Source: Conus ventricosus (lineage: Eukaryota; Mollusca; Gastropoda; Neogastropoda; Conidae). From it: a DNA stretch of 64,000 nucleotides. A model generated the notes under the pieces. It made no database searches. It saw only the letters and a list, made by a program, of their open reading frames with translations, and had not been told where the DNA came from. Positions 24,527 through 36,994 of this stretch are shown piece by piece. The translations under genes were made by a program, and so were the position numbers. The stretch spans positions 45,670,894-45,734,893 of the forward strand of contig CM031611.1 of the NCBI GenBank assembly GCA_018398815.1, in the 5' to 3' direction. How positions within the stretch are numbered: position 1 is the first letter of the stretch; every line of letters begins with the position of its first letter.

Positions 24527-26097
24527 GTGAGGGTAAGTGCTGTCTGTGTATATTCCTGTAGATTTGTTGTTTAGGATTATTCCTAAAGGAACAAAATTGA
24601 TGTCGCTTATGTAGCCCTGATACATTCTACAGGACTTGGCAAGGAACCTTTTCTGCTCATTCAGATAGTAATTAACTGTAAACTCGCATCAAGTGAGAAT
24701 TCTGACTGAAATTGGCATCATTTAATCCGTGCGGACAATACCGGGACCTCTGGGAGGAAGTTCCCATTCGAAAGATCACGTCTGACTACAAGTTGCTGTC
24801 AGAATTAGGAAACGAGGCTGCCCAACATGTGTTGCACTTTTATTAGGTGATGGAAAGTGTGTCATTGAGAATAGGCACAGAAAAGCTAGTAACTTTGATC
24901 AATGGGAAAATGATTTACTTTCCAATGAGCTTTAACGTCCTACTTTGTACACGACGAATGGTCGAAATGCTGATATTGTAATAAATCTATTTAAAGTGAG
25001 ACATTTGAAAGAAAATTGCGAGAATTAATGATAATAGAAGTAGTTGGTTGAAGAAGACAATTAAGTGATAAGCGACGAATACAATTCCAGACGCTACAGA
25101 AAAATGGTGGCCCGAATGACCGCCATTGCGGGTGCATCGTTTCATAGGAACCATGGACCAACGGGACTCGTGTCCTACAGGCAACAGCCTGTTTATTGAC
25201 GGTATGTCCTCTTTGATTTTTAAGACTGCACTGATCCGAAAGAAAGGTATGATCAGATAAAAACATTTGTTTAAATGGGACCTGTACAATAATTATGTCT
25301 TGGTTGACATGTGCAAGTTTAGTATGACATTGTGACAACCAGTGGGACCTTACTTCCAAGAGAGCAGATGGTAATCAGGTAGCCTCATCTAATCTTAGAA
25401 TAACAGTGCATCAATGTCTGCCATGCTTGCAAAGCTGTTAAACTTGATTGCATCATAAAATTTGCTACAGTTGTGACAAATTTGTGACATGACAACGACA
25501 TAATAAGACAGACAAAGAAGAGTTAAATGAGTGATTGTAAAGGAAAACATGTTGGCAATCTTTCTTCTTTAAGGGGTACAATTTGATAAGTTAATATCAT
25601 CATACCCATTTTTAGGCGAAACCGTAAAAGAATCTGAAATCTAGGGGAAGTTTGCAGTCAGAGGAAACTGAGTACAAGAGGGTAAATGGAAACTATGTAT
25701 CAATGTGTATTTTTAATGGAAACTTAGCATCAAATGTTAACACATTGTGGCAGCAAGTTTGGATGACTGGAACGAGGAATTTCCCATGTTTAAAAGTTAC
25801 TGTCTGATTTGAATTGAAGAGCCTTTCACTTTTCTCTCTTAAAAACTTCGCAGTGTTATACTTGGAAAATAAACTTAGTAACTCTCTGGCAATCAAGGTG
25901 GAAAATGATTTAAGTTTCTGTTTAAAGACATGTCCTTACTTTTGTGACATCTGAATGTGAAGTGCTGGATATTGTGATAATCTATTGTCCCATATAATGC
26001 TTTTTGGATATCTAAAATCTTGCGGAATTTTTTTCAATGTTTTATTTCAATTTGAAGACATGGTCTAAACTTGTTACTGTTGTTGGTGATGTTATAG
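24527..26097. other. CDK11 intron
   Basis: AT-rich intron. There are 100-122 codon open frames on the - strand (24987-25359), but I recognise no domain in them and treat them as chance. Confidence 0.5.
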
Positions 26098-26279
26098 ATA
26101 CCAGACCAAGAGATAAGGGGCTGCGAATTGACCGCCATTTGGAAAGAGGCAATGAGCGCAACATTGACAGAACCAACAGGAACGTGGTCGTGGCAAAGAG
26201 CAGCGGCGTCAACGAATGGAGCGCGATCGCAGTGATATGCGTGAAAGGGACAGGTCCCGTAAAGAGGATGATGATCGAG
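26098..26279 (+). CDS. CDK11: CDK11 exon: Arg/Asp-rich segment
   Basis: The acceptor is TTATAG and the donor is GTATTA after GATCGAG. The first part reads RDKGLRIDRHLERGNERNID. The continuation makes sense only one frame over, where it reads ERGRGKEQRRQRMERDR and then RERDRSRKEDDDR. A small indel near 26170-26180 is therefore likely, since each frame alone hits a stop or loses the composition. Its last codon is split after the first base (phase 1) and joins GT-CGA-CCT of the exon at 28942, which supports the pair being spliced together. Confidence 0.7.
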
Positions 26280-28941
26280 GTATTAAATTTTGTTTGTTTG
26301 TTTTATGTAAGGCTTTAAAGAAAAATTTGTTCTTGGTTTCAACAGCAGCTTATGTCAGTTAAGTGATAGTCTGTACACAACCTTTGCGCCTTACTTTAAA
26401 AGAGTCAGTATGGTAATGTAGGTTGTTCTTCATGAAATAGCTGAGAATAAGTAGCTGGGAAACTGTTCAACAGTAATTTTTCATTTCTGAGATTAACAGG
26501 AAGGTAGTTGCTACAGTTGATCATAATATACTACTGAAACAAAACAAAACCTTCAGTCGAATAAAACTTGGATGGTATTATTGTAAGAAGGTTAAATCAC
26601 TATGTTGGAAACAGTTCTTTTAAGGAGTAGAATTGTGGAGTTAAGTGTATCTGTATTTAATAGAATTTGGAAGCACATATGTTAAGGAGGTTTATCCAAA
26701 TTAAGTAGGCCTCCATTTGAAGTCAAAATTTGGCGGAGATTTTTTGAGGAGGTAAATTCATTAATACAGGTGGAAGCCTGGGCCAACAGTTGAGAATAAT
26801 TATGGAATGCAGGCCTTCCATTAAACACTGGAAATCAGGAACAGAAACATTCCGTTTTGATAGTTTCAGACTGTGAGATTGTGCTTGTGTGTGTTTTTAG
26901 GATCAGCAAGATTTGCCTTTGGATACCTCCTTTTTCTAGGCTTTTGGGCAAAAGCATGCATTTTATTTATTGTTCCTTTTCCTTTGTAATTTAGTTTGTA
27001 ATTTGTTACTGAAATGAACAAAATATCCTGAAAATGTATTTGTTGATGGTTTCTCCATTATTCAGTTTTTTTTAGATAATATTAAAAGCACAGTCATGAT
27101 TTACCAGGAGCTGTTTAGTCAAGGAGTAAAAAAGAGATGGAACACTTTACTTCAAAAATGATGATGATATCTTCAGACGAATCAGTAAAAATAATGTGCA
27201 AAATTGCTGGGAATGAATGATGAACTGCAGTATGATGACTGGTGCACAAACTTATATCGGAAGATTAGCGGAGCTGGTGTGAGTTTTTGTGTATGCAGTT
27301 TGCTCTGGCAATCTCCGGGAAGGGATGTTTGTATATATGCGTTTTCACCCTCTCCACTTGTACCAACAGTTTTAAACAAAGTGTCCAGAGAGAAGTGCCA
27401 GTGATCCTCATGTACACCCAAAATGGACAAAGAACTGGATCAGCCTCATAATCAGTTTGCTGGTAAAGGTTTCCATTCACCTACCTGTGAGACTGGACTT
27501 CTTGTCTCAGCTCAGGCCGAGGAAATGGCACTTTGGACACTGTGTCCCTCTTTCTGCATGCCAGCTACATGTCAGTCGACATCTGTCATCAGAGAGATGT
27601 TTCCAGCCTCCATGCATAGATAAATTTTGAGGGAGAAGGGGGACTACCCTTTCACATCCAGACTAAGCCGGGAGGCAGTTGCATAACACCCAAGTGGCCG
27701 CTAACATCGAGTTCTAGGCTTGGGACCTGTCCATAGATTTTCTCTTGTGGTATCAATGTCGTCCTGTTCAGATAATGGATGCTTCAGTAAAGTTCAGAAT
27801 TGTTGGATGGCCACAATATTCAACTTCAAAATTACCAGGATGGCCAACAGTCACTTTCAGTTTACTTGGATTGCCACAGTTCAGTTTCAGGATTGGTAGG
27901 ATAGCTACAGTTCCATTTTAGAATTAGAATTGCCAAGATGGCCGAGTTCAATTTCAGAATTGCTGGATGGCCACAAGTCAATTACAGTGATGCTGGAATG
28001 ACCACAAGTCAATTTCAGAGATGCTGGAATGGACACAAGTCAATTTCAGAGATGCTGGGATAGCCACAAGTCAATTTCAGAGATGCTGGGATAGCCACAA
28101 GTCAATTACAGTAATGCTGGAATGGACACAAGCCAATTACAGTGATGCTGGAATGGCCACAAGTCAGTTTCAGAGTTGCTGGAATGGACACAAGTCAATT
28201 TCAGAGATGCTGGGATAGCCACAAGTCAATTTCAGAGATGCTGGGATAGCCACAAGTCAATTACAGTAATGCTGGAATGGACACAAGTCAATTACAGTGA
28301 TGCTGGAATGGCACACAAGTCAATTTCAGAGTGCTGGAATGGACACAGGTCAATTTCAGAGATGCTGGGATAGCCACAAGTCAATTTCAGAGATGCTGGG
28401 ATAGCCACAAGTCAATTACAGTAATGCTGGAATGGACACGAGTTAATTACAGTGATGTTGGAATGGCCACAAGTCAATTTCAGAGATGCTGGAATGGACA
28501 CAAGTCAATTTCAGAGATGCTGGAATGGACACAAGTCAATTTCAGAGATGCTGGAATGGGCACAAGTCAATTTTAGAGATGCTGGGATAGCCACAGTTCA
28601 ATGACAGAATTGCTAAGACGGCCATGCAGAATTGCTGAGATGGCCATGATTGAATTTCAGATTTGTTAGGATGGCCACGATTCTGTTTCAGAAATGCTAG
28701 AATGGCCACAACTTAATTTCAGAATTGTTAGGATGACCACAGTTTGATTTCAACATTACGAGGATGGTCACTTCAGTTGCAGAATTGCTACAATGGCCAC
28801 AGTGCAGCCTCAAGATCAGGGAATCTTTCCTCTTTGGCACCCTTGTAAAGCCACGCATACTAGGCCCAAGTGTTTTAGACCTGTGTGTTTTGTTAGTAAT
28901 TTGTTGGTATTGATGATTGCAGTATAGTTCTGTATGTCTAG
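26280..28941. other. CDK11 intron with large minisatellite
   Basis: The first 1.5 kb is plain AT-rich intron. From about 27.75 to 28.8 kb it consists of a 31-bp-unit tandem array described separately. Confidence 0.6.
27755..28800. repeat. Minisatellite: 31-bp units with a 155-bp higher-order period
   Basis: The unit is GATGCTGGAATGGACACAAG followed by TCAATTTCAGA, about 31 bp. Between about 28021 and 28450 five-unit blocks repeat almost identically at a 155-bp spacing. Within a block, units alternate GGACAC/GGCCAC/TAGCCAC and CAATTTCAGA/CAATTACAGT/CAGTTTCAGA variants. The outer parts (27755-27990 and 28600-28800) are more diverged copies. Because 155 is not a multiple of three, open frames through it are incidental. 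Confidence 0.9.
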
Positions 28942-29184
28942 GTCGACCTCGAGGTCCTCGCCCACAGGAATTGAGCGCTCATACTGAACACCGTGAAGAA
29001 GAGAAGAAACCAGCTACTCCAGAGCCGGTGGAGGAAGAAGAAGAGGAGGAGGAGGAGGAGGAAGAAGAGATGGTAGAAGAACCTCCCTCGCCTCAAGCCA
29101 ACGCTCTTTCAGAGGAAGAAGACCAGTTGAATAAGACTCCGCCCCATGAAAAACCCAGCTCTTCAGAAGAGGAGTCCGATTCCG
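28942..29184 (+). CDS. CDK11: CDK11 exon: acidic Glu-rich region
   Basis: The exon runs from a TGTCTAG acceptor to a GTGAGT donor. It encodes GRPRGPRPQELSAHTEHREE, a run of 13-14 Glu, then MVEEPPSPQANALSEEED and SSSEEESDSG. This corresponds to the poly-Glu/Ser region of CDK11 ahead of the kinase domain. The frame is uninterrupted. The exon starts two bases into a codon completed by the G ending the 26.1-kb exon, and ends after one base that joins AT of the 31331 exon to give Asp. Confidence 0.85.
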
Positions 29185-31330
29185 GTGAGTGGCCATATGA
29201 TCAGTATTTTTTGTTCGTTTTTTTTTTCTGGTTTCACTTCACTGTTTCTGCTGTGTTCAGATGTCTTTGTTAGAATATCGGGGTTTGTGTGTGGGTTGCT
29301 TTTCTCTTTGAAGCTGCCAGTGTCATCAACTGGAGTTCTGTTGAATGCTTGGTACCCCTGCTTTGTTAATAGTTATTTATTTTGATTAAGCTATGCTTAA
29401 AGTTTTCATGCACATCTTCTAGATTTGTGGTGCACGTGTAGTTCTTTAGTGTTCAGCCTCTTTTCTCCTCTTTTTTTTCCCTTTCTGTCTTAAATGAAGT
29501 AGTATTGTTGCTCTGCATCTTTTCTGTACACCAGTTTTCGGACTTTCTTTGTGCCCAGTTTCAAAGTACAGAAGTGTTTATATTACTGTGTTTTCTGTAG
29601 AATATATTTCAGTGTCACTTAGCCGAAGATGTTAGTGTTCTCTGATGTGTAGGGTCATAGTATCTAAGGTAGATGACTTATATTTGATACGAAATTATCA
29701 GCTTTTGAGTTTGATGTAGAAATACTTTCAGTGACAGTAGAAGCGTGTAGTGTTCTCTGATGTCTCTGAATATCAGCTTTTTAAGTTTGATCTAGAAATA
29801 GTGTCAATGTCTCTATGTCTCTATCCATATTTGAACAAGATAACATGGGAACTGAACAAAAGCTTTCCTGTCCACTTCTGTGTCAAACAGATTTGCACTG
29901 TTAGCATTTGCTGATGTTGGCTTTGGTTTCTGCTGTTTATGTGTCAGTCTCAGGGGTGCAAATGTGTACATATTCACTTCCCCCTTCATTCCTCTTTCTC
30001 TGACCTACTATTGTAGAAGTCATGGAGGATGTGCTGGTTTGTTAACTGACAGAAGAGCCAACTTTTGTTTTAATGGTTTGTACACCCACACATCAGAGCT
30101 AAAGTTCCTCTGCTTTTTGGAGGAAACATTTCCTCCTTCCTCCCGCCTCTCTCCCCATACCCTGCTTCTCAATTTTCAGCAGGAAAAATGTTAAATGTTA
30201 GGGGTAAAAAATCGCAAAGGAAGGTATCTGTCTCATTTGATTTTCAGATTACCATGAGTAACATGGTTAACATGAGTATGTATGAAAATGATGTTTGAGC
30301 TGTTCAACAATGGTTCAAAATAAGTGGCAGAATGAAAAATTCTGAGATACGACATTTTTTGTAGTTGTTAGTTAAGGAGAATGATATGGTGAGCTTGATG
30401 GGTAAGCAGTGAAGTCTAAAATGCACCAGACTAGACGATTTTAACTTTCTTTATTAAAAAAAAAAAAAATTCCGTGGGGCTTGTCCTCACAGCTCCTGAA
30501 AATGGCATATGCTTTCTAACGCCCAGTTTCTTCCTTTTCTATGCTTGAACACCCCCCCCCCCCCCCCCCCCCTTTTTTTTTTTTTTTTGAAGCTCTAATG
30601 CATACACTCATACATAATATGCAGATGTGTATGAGTATACACAATTAATTGCATGCCCACTCTGTTATTTCTTTGCTATCAGATGGAGAACTGATGTGGT
30701 GCTCAGACTATAGCCATAAACAAAAAGCGTCTTAGACTGACATTGGTACTTGTACCAATACACCTATTCAGCCTGCATGCATCCTTGTGTCTCAACCACT
30801 CCAATACATGCATAGGCCTTTATTAAATTACTATGTCAGTCACATTTGGAAAACTTTGTTTCATTCCTACACTAGACTGAAGTTGTGCTGCTGAACATGC
30901 TTCAGCATGGGCCACATGTCTGCTGAATGGGTTCTGAAGTCATATGAAGTCTTCATGAAAGAATTCATATTCGAATCAGCACTCGGGAAATCAAGCGCCA
31001 GTTTGTCAAAGAGAAGGAAAATAATCACAAGACATGGCAAGAAGAAGATTGCCCAAATAACTTAGAATCTTTCAGAGGTACTCTCAGAATCGCAGTCAGA
31101 GTTAGGATGCATATTTCAGTTGGCTTGACTCGCAAGAAACACAGCATGTGCTTCTTGACCTGCTGTTTCTCTGCCCTGTATCGTTCTTTCCTGAAAAAGA
31201 CATGAGACCATGGTCCACTTGCACCCCTGCATTCTGATCGGCTTTATTTTGTTGTCGCTTTTGATGTTGTGCATGACGTTCTTTGTTGACTGATGGAGCG
31301 TTAACGTTTGTTTTGTTGCATGTTGTATAG
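29185..31330. other. CDK11 intron
   Basis: AT-rich intron. It contains a C21 run followed by an A-poor T run at 30552-30588. No transposon ends or other genes were recognised. Confidence 0.5.
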
Positions 31331-31375
31331 ATCACAAAAGCTCCAGCAGTGATTCCATGGATGAAGAACGTAAAC
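31331..31375 (+). CDS. CDK11: CDK11 45-nt micro-exon: HKSSSSDSMDEERK
   Basis: An acceptor GTTGTATAG and a donor GTAAGG bound exactly 45 nt. It reads DHKSSSSDSMDEERK when the first Asp codon is completed by the previous exon, in keeping with the Ser/acidic region. Entry and exit phases (phase 1 to phase 1) match the neighbours at 28942-29184 and 33078-33262. A 45-nt exon could be skipped without frame loss, so it may be alternatively spliced. Confidence 0.75.
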
Positions 31376-33077
31376 GTAAGGGCTGGTTTTGTCTTTTCCC
31401 ACTCAGAGATATTTTGCATGGCAGTGCTGTGAGATTTGGTCTGGTTTCATTGCAGAGTGTAGGGTACTAGTGTGTTGGTCCTTATTTCATTCATGAACTT
31501 TTGCGTTCGTTGTATGGACAGAGCTTGGTTGAGATTTCCAACATTTTGCATTTTTTCTTTGAGTTGTTTATAATAAGAAATTTCATAATCCTTGTCTTTT
31601 ACTGTCGGTGAAAATTTTGCTCAGTGAGTAGTTATGATAAACAATGGAACCGTGATAATGATCACCAGATATTCTTAAAAGTGAGGTCTTTAAAGGGAGA
31701 GAGTCTGAATAAGGAGGGAAATCTAGTGCAGACAAAAGCAAAAATGTTCCTGGGGGAAACGTCTTTGAAGATGGGGAGTCTGTAATCGGAGATAAATCTG
31801 CTACAAGCAGTGACAACAGTGTAATGGAAAAAAATGTGTTTAAAGGGAAGTTGTATACAAAAAGACTGTTACACCCAGAAAGCAAGTCTAGTAGGGATGG
31901 AGTTTCTGTTGGGAAGCATATCTATCGCAGACAAAGAGAAAAAGTGTTCCAGAGAATCAGGTTCTTCAAGGGAGGGAGACTTTATGGACATAAGCTCTGC
32001 TTTAAGGAGGTTTCACGTGGACTAAGATGAAACATGCTTGGATTAATGCATTTTCGTAAAGATACTGGTCTTCCGTTCATTTGTTCAGAGAGTGACCCCA
32101 GGCCCACAGTGCAAATGTGATAACTCTTGGGGTTGGATGTGGTTGTACTCATGTTCAGTTTTGAAAAGTGTTGACATGAACTACAGACTATCATGAACAT
32201 TCTCTGCTTGAATTGTAGTCTTTGATATTACTGACTTGGTCAGCAACTGTATTTAATGCTCCATGCAGCTGTAATGTTGTTCACTGCTGTGTTGTAGACT
32301 TGCACTTTAGACTTACAAAGCTAAATATTGTCAAGTCCTCTGAGGAAGGGAGAAACTTCCATTTCACTGATTCTGAGCGAGTGTAAGAAGACAGGAGAAC
32401 CTGACAAATAGAGGCTCAGAATAACAGTGTTTAAGTTTGCACTATACATGTTTATGCATAAACCAGTTGGTCAACAACTGTCCATGTTCTATGCTTTTGA
32501 AAAATGTATGTTTTTTTTTGTGTTTTTTTTTGAAAATGTAAAATGTTACAATTTAAAATCATTATTGTGTTAACTCTTTGAGTTCTGAATTTAGGGTGAC
32601 TGTACTTGGTTCTGCAGTTCGTGTTACAGTCGCATTCCCTTCATTCCTGGGTTTCTGAGAGAAAACAAAAAAGGCAAAAGTACCACCCATATGTATCAAA
32701 CATAAAACCAAGAAACTCAGGAACTGTCTCAGAGTAAGGAGAATATAGAGCTAGCTTTGTCTAAATATGTCTGGCACTGCTGCTTGGGGTTTATCAGCAA
32801 GTCTTCTGATGTCCCGCTGTCGCTGAAAAACTGGAAGACAGGACAGTGAGAAGGGATAGAAACTCACCGTTTTAGCTGCCTGATAAACTGGCATAGTGTA
32901 TTCACAAGGTAAATAATGATTACTGGTGACTTTCGGATAATATGTAACCTACAGGTGAACACTTTCCATAGCTGAAAGGTGTATTGTGGGGGCAGTTACA
33001 CATCAAGCGTAACTTTGAATATGATTTTTTTAGCATGAGTATATATTATTCATATGTTATTTTGATCTGTTGTGCAG
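31376..33077. other. CDK11 intron
   Basis: AT-rich intron without recognised elements. Confidence 0.5.
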
Positions 33078-33262
33078 GTCCAGCCAAGTCTAAGTTTGAG
33101 AATGAATCCGACAATGAAGAAGCAGAGAAGGTCATGCAGGGGTCGCACAGTTTATCCTCAGAGTCAGAAGAGGAGGAAGAAGGTGACTATGTGCAGGACA
33201 GTCCTCCTGAGTCCCCTATCGCCTTGAAGGAAGACTTGCCAGTCTACCTGCCTGCTGTGCAG
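33078..33262 (+). CDS. CDK11: CDK11 exon: GDYVxDSP linker before the kinase domain
   Basis: The acceptor is TTGTGCAG and the donor is GTAGGT. The product includes KSKFENESDNEEAEKVMQGS, EEEEEGDYVQDSPPESPIAL and KEDLPVYLPAVQ. The last part matches the GDYVPDSPALSPIELKQELPKYLPALQ block that directly precedes the CDK11 catalytic domain. The frame is clean, and the exon ends in phase 0 at Gln, as expected before GCRNVEEF. Confidence 0.92.
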
Positions 33263-33735
33263 GTAGGTGTCGAGACAGACATACCTGTGTGAATGTGGCA
33301 TTATTAAAGAATCATTGTCGTGAAAGAGGATGACCTGTCTGCTAGCCCAAGTTGGCAGGGCATGTGTGTTTAATAAGTCGATTGTGTTTGTTATGTTTTT
33401 TTGTCGATTGTGTTTGTTATGGTTTTTTTCCCCCTTTTTTTTGTTTTAAGAGTTGGTGTTTGTAGACGTACTGAGTAGTTGCTGCTGTTTACCATGGTGC
33501 CTTTGTGTTTATTTGAATTCCTTTTCTTGAAATTAGAAAAAAGAAAAGAAGAGTTTTGTTCAAATCGTTCAGCGTTGTATTCATGCATGGTAAAGGCACC
33601 TGAATTATGGTCACTGTGCCAGAACTTTCTTTGATTCCGCTTCTTCAGGATTTTCTTTTTTAACTTGATTATTCCTTTCACTGTCAATGCAAAAATGCGC
33701 ACAGAGGATCAGTATTTTGTGTATTTCTCGTCCAG
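33263..33735. other. CDK11 intron
   Basis: Short AT-rich intron with a tandem TTTTTTGTCGATTGTGTTTG duplication at about 33385-33430. Confidence 0.6.
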
Positions 33736-33948
33736 GGCTGCCGGAACGTGGAAGAGTTCCACTGCATGAACCGCATTGAGGAAGGAACGTACGGTGTGGT
33801 GTACCGAGCCAAGGACCGCAAGACGGGGGAGATTGTGGCCCTGAAGCGGCTCAAGATGGAGAAGGAGAAAGAGGGGTTCCCCATCACCTCCCTGAGAGAA
33901 ATCAACACTCTGCTCAAGGCTCAGCACACCAACATTGTTACTGTCAGG
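33736..33948 (+). CDS. CDK11: CDK11 exon: kinase N-lobe with PITSLRE helix
   Basis: Exactly 71 codons lie between a GTCCAG acceptor and a GTGAGA donor. It contains [18 protein letters not shown] (ATP-binding glycine loop), [17 protein letters not shown] (catalytic Lys in VALKRL) and PITSLREI, the cyclin-binding helix signature that names the PITSLRE kinases. It ends [10 protein letters not shown]. The signature distinguishes CDK11 from CDK1 (PSTAIRE) and CDK10 (PISSLRE). CDK11 is a nuclear Ser/Thr kinase that works with L-type cyclins in transcription and pre-mRNA splicing. No frame damage is seen. Confidence 0.97.
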
Positions 33949-34694
33949 GTGAGATTGATTTATAGCATTGTGTCTGCATTACATGATGGCATCTGCCAGG
34001 GAGCAATTATGTCCCTTCATGTGTTCATTGAATGCCCAATGCGTGCCTGCAGCCTATGTGAAAACAGCGCAGGCTTCCAAGGGTGGTGCAGGACTGCTCT
34101 CAGCTGCTTTGTTTGGCAGTTGAGGACAGTACTTCTCTGGGTCCTACCCTCACCTTTGGATTATCTTTTTCTTTTCTTCTTGTTGAACTTGTTATTTTTC
34201 TCTAATTTTTGTACTGCATTGTAGATTTGGGTTGAAAAAGTCCAAAGTGTTCAAGAATGAAAGCTTCGGATAAATATTCTGAGTCTTATAGAAGTAACAT
34301 GAGATTAATGACAGTTTTTCGCAAGAATTTAATAGCTCACAAAGTTTAGTGGTACTACTTTTAACATTTTTTTCCAGAATTTTTTTTTTCACCAATCCTT
34401 ACAAACTGCCTGTCTGTGGGGAAAAACTAGGGGAGAAGTCTGGTAGTACCAATTAGTTAAATTTGTCTTCGTCTGCTCAAACACTCTGGCATATATATGC
34501 ACGTATGCTGTCTGTGTCTCTTGTCTGCCTTCCTCAGTTTTGTCCAAGCCAGCTTGTTTCACATGAATCAAGCTCAGGAGCCTGGAGTCGTCCCTCTTCT
34601 TTATGTTTCAGAAGCTGGGCCTGCTGGTTTCCTGTTCATTTATTACGATGTCGTGTGTGTTGCCTGTACAATAGTTTTCCATGGTGTGTTGCAG
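33949..34694. other. CDK11 intron
   Basis: Intron between the two N-lobe exons; nothing recognised. Confidence 0.6.
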
Positions 34695-34800
34695 GAGATT
34701 GTGGTGGGCAGCAACATGGACAAGATTTACATCGTGATGGACTATGTGGAGCATGACCTGAAGAGCCTGATGGAGACGATGAAACATCCCTTCAGTGTGG
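34695..34800 (+). CDS. CDK11: CDK11 exon: kinase hinge region
   Basis: The exon runs from a TGTTGCAG acceptor to a GTGAGT donor. It encodes EIVVGSNMDKIYIVMDYVEH and DLKSLMETMKHPFSVG. The hinge IVMDYVEHDLKSLME is almost identical to other CDK11 proteins. It ends one base into the Gly codon that is completed by the exon at 45695, across a 10.9-kb transposon-filled intron. Confidence 0.96.
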
Positions 34801-34942
34801 GTGAGTTACTTTTGTGTCTTCAACCACCAGTGCATTCATGCATGCATTGCAACACCTCTGTACTGTGTTTGGGGCAGACCACTGTCAGCTCTCTCGCATT
34901 ATTTGAAGGTTACTGTAAATTGGAACTTAACATATTGTAAGC

Positions 34943-35797
34943 AGACCTGTTTACCCTTACAATTTTGCCATTATTTTTATGGGGGAAAAAATCAAAATTA
35001 TGGGAATTACAGCTCCCCTAAAAAAATGACGGGAAAAAAAATAAAGAAAGAAAATTGTTAAGGGGAAGTTTTGTCTGCTACTGTTTCGGGTCAAAACTAG
35101 TAAGAAGACATTTCCCAGCCTGCCTTGCGTCTTTTGCCTTGTCAAAGATGGCGATGAAGCGGTTTTACGCGCCAACGGCCGGCTCTTCCAAATCTTCAAA
35201 AGTTGCGAAAGTATTGCGATTATGAAGATAACGTTTTTTTTTGTTTTCTTCAAATTACAGGTTTTTGTCAGAGATACAGACATGCCTACTGTCACGGAAT
35301 AGCCGTATTTGTTTACGGAAAAACATCAAAATCGAGGTTTTTTCCCGGGAAACGTTATGGTTGGGGATCGCGTGTTCCAGAGGAAAAACAAACAAATCGA
35401 AAACAAAATCAGACGAGTTGACAATTTTTCACAGAGAGGGACAAACCGGATGACGGTTAGGACGCTTGAATTGAAGTGCTGTGCGCATGCTCACACGGCC
35501 ATATCCGTCGACGAAACATACCGAACGGAGCCGAGGTTCAGAAAAAGCGCGCTTGACCATCAAACATGGCTAGCATCAAGACTGCGAAGCGAGTGTGCGA
35601 GACAGATGATGAAGATACTCAAAATGGACCCCAGCAGCAGCCGCGAAAAAAACAAGATCGCCCTCGGAAGGTTGAGTGTTGCTGAAAGTTTTTGAAATTT
35701 TCAATTTGTTCCTGATTTTAATCCTGATAGTAAGATTTTGGGGTAGGCATGTCTGGCTCAGATATTACAGGTACATGAATTTGGGGTAAACAGGTCT
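34943..35797. mobile_element. Candidate non-autonomous hAT-like element
   Basis: The 14-mer AGACCTGTTTACCC at 34943-34956 recurs as its exact reverse complement at 35784-35797. A possible extra outer C gives a CAGACC end on the left only. Inside, the + strand near 35566 encodes a short peptide MASIKTAKRVCETDDEDTQN followed by Arg/Lys-rich sequence, resembling the extreme N-terminus of BED-finger hAT transposases. I do not find a convincing target-site duplication, so the boundaries are provisional. Confidence 0.5.
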
Positions 35798-36260
35798 AAG
35801 AATTTTGGCAACCCTGTGTGTGTTTTCTTCAACTTTTTTTTTTCTTTTTACTTTTTCAAGAAAACAGAGAAAGAAATTATGCACTTGTGCAGGGTTCGTA
35901 CGCTCCTTGAAACTCCTTGATTTCTGAGAGCCAATTTCAAAACCTTGAAACCCTTGAAAATCAATAAAATGTGGTTATGTTGACCAAACCTCCTTGAAAA
36001 CCCTTGAAAATCAAACCATCGTCTCCAAAATATTTTTAATGTGGCAAGAAAAAAAACGGCAGTTTGATTTTTATGCGTTCAGGTTGATGAAAAATTATTT
36101 TCAAAATTTTTACATCATCACGATCCCACGTTGTCGTCTGCTAAAGAACGAACCAAGGGAGATAATTTGTAACTTCCGCAATTTTTAAATTCTACACAAT
36201 GCGCGAAGAAAAGGTCTTGCGCTTCCGGCTTGTTCAGTTCATTGTGAACGGAGCTTGAAA

Positions 36261-36615
36261 ATGCCTGGGGGAAATGTGCTTTCAACCGTCTGTGGTTGGA
36301 TAAACCGAGTTTTCTGACTTGGCGAGAGAAGACAAAGCCAACAAACATGCCTGCTACTGCACAGTCTGCAAAAAAAGTTTTGATGTGCGAGTAATGGGCG
36401 AGAGTGCCCTCATTAGCCACAGCAAAGGAAAGAAGCACGTGGCTCTACTGGCGGCGAGATCTTCAGCAGCGATACCCACCTCGTACTTTCTTACGAACAA
36501 GACGGCAGCAGCAGTGTCGAACGCAAATGTTGTGTCGTCATTAAATCCTGATCGTGATGTGTCTGTGCGCGAATCCAGTACCAGCTCTTCAGCCACAGTG
36601 GGCTCATTTTGCTGA
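36261..36615 (+). pseudogene. BED zinc-finger N-terminus of a hAT-type transposase
   Basis: The + frames give KCAFNRLWL and FLTW, then after a frame change LAREDKANKHACYCTVCKKS, MGESALISHSKGKKHVALLA and an Ala/Ser-rich stretch to a stop at 36615. C-x2-C followed by H-x4-5-H (YCTVCKK ... SHSKGKKH) is the zinc-binding pattern of BED fingers. These bind DNA in hAT transposases and their domesticated relatives. The dimerisation and DDE catalytic parts are absent. One frameshift lies near 36315. Confidence 0.75.
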
Positions 36616-36994
36616 AAGACAGATGTGCTGAAATCTGAAATTCTGTGGACACTGAACACTGTAAACGCGCACCAAAGCTTCAGCTCTTGTGAACAGAATT
36701 CTCAGAGTTTTCAAACAGTGTTTCCAGATAGTCAATCGCTAAAGGATTTCAGTGTGGTGAGGGAAAATCAAGGTATTTGGCGACATTTGGCATTGCACCT
36801 CACTTTCATTCAATATCTCTGGATCCAGACTAGCTAGCTTGGTAATTTTTTTTCTTTTGATCAGAAATGATTTCTGCATGCAATTATATTTTAAGTCAAA
36901 ACAGCACTATTATTTGCTATTTCTATCGGAATAATTCAAAAGCAATGAAATGCGAAGCCTGATGGCCCCCATATGGAAAAAAAATATTGAAAAA

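Noticed and set aside
24987..25359. Transposase-like gene on the - strand in a CDK11 intron
   Set aside because: Two overlapping frames of 100 and 122 codons were examined for mariner and hAT motifs, and none was found.
27990..28600. CRISPR-like array of regular 31-bp repeats
   Set aside because: There are no unique spacers; units are contiguous and variable. The surroundings are an intron of an animal gene. It is a minisatellite.
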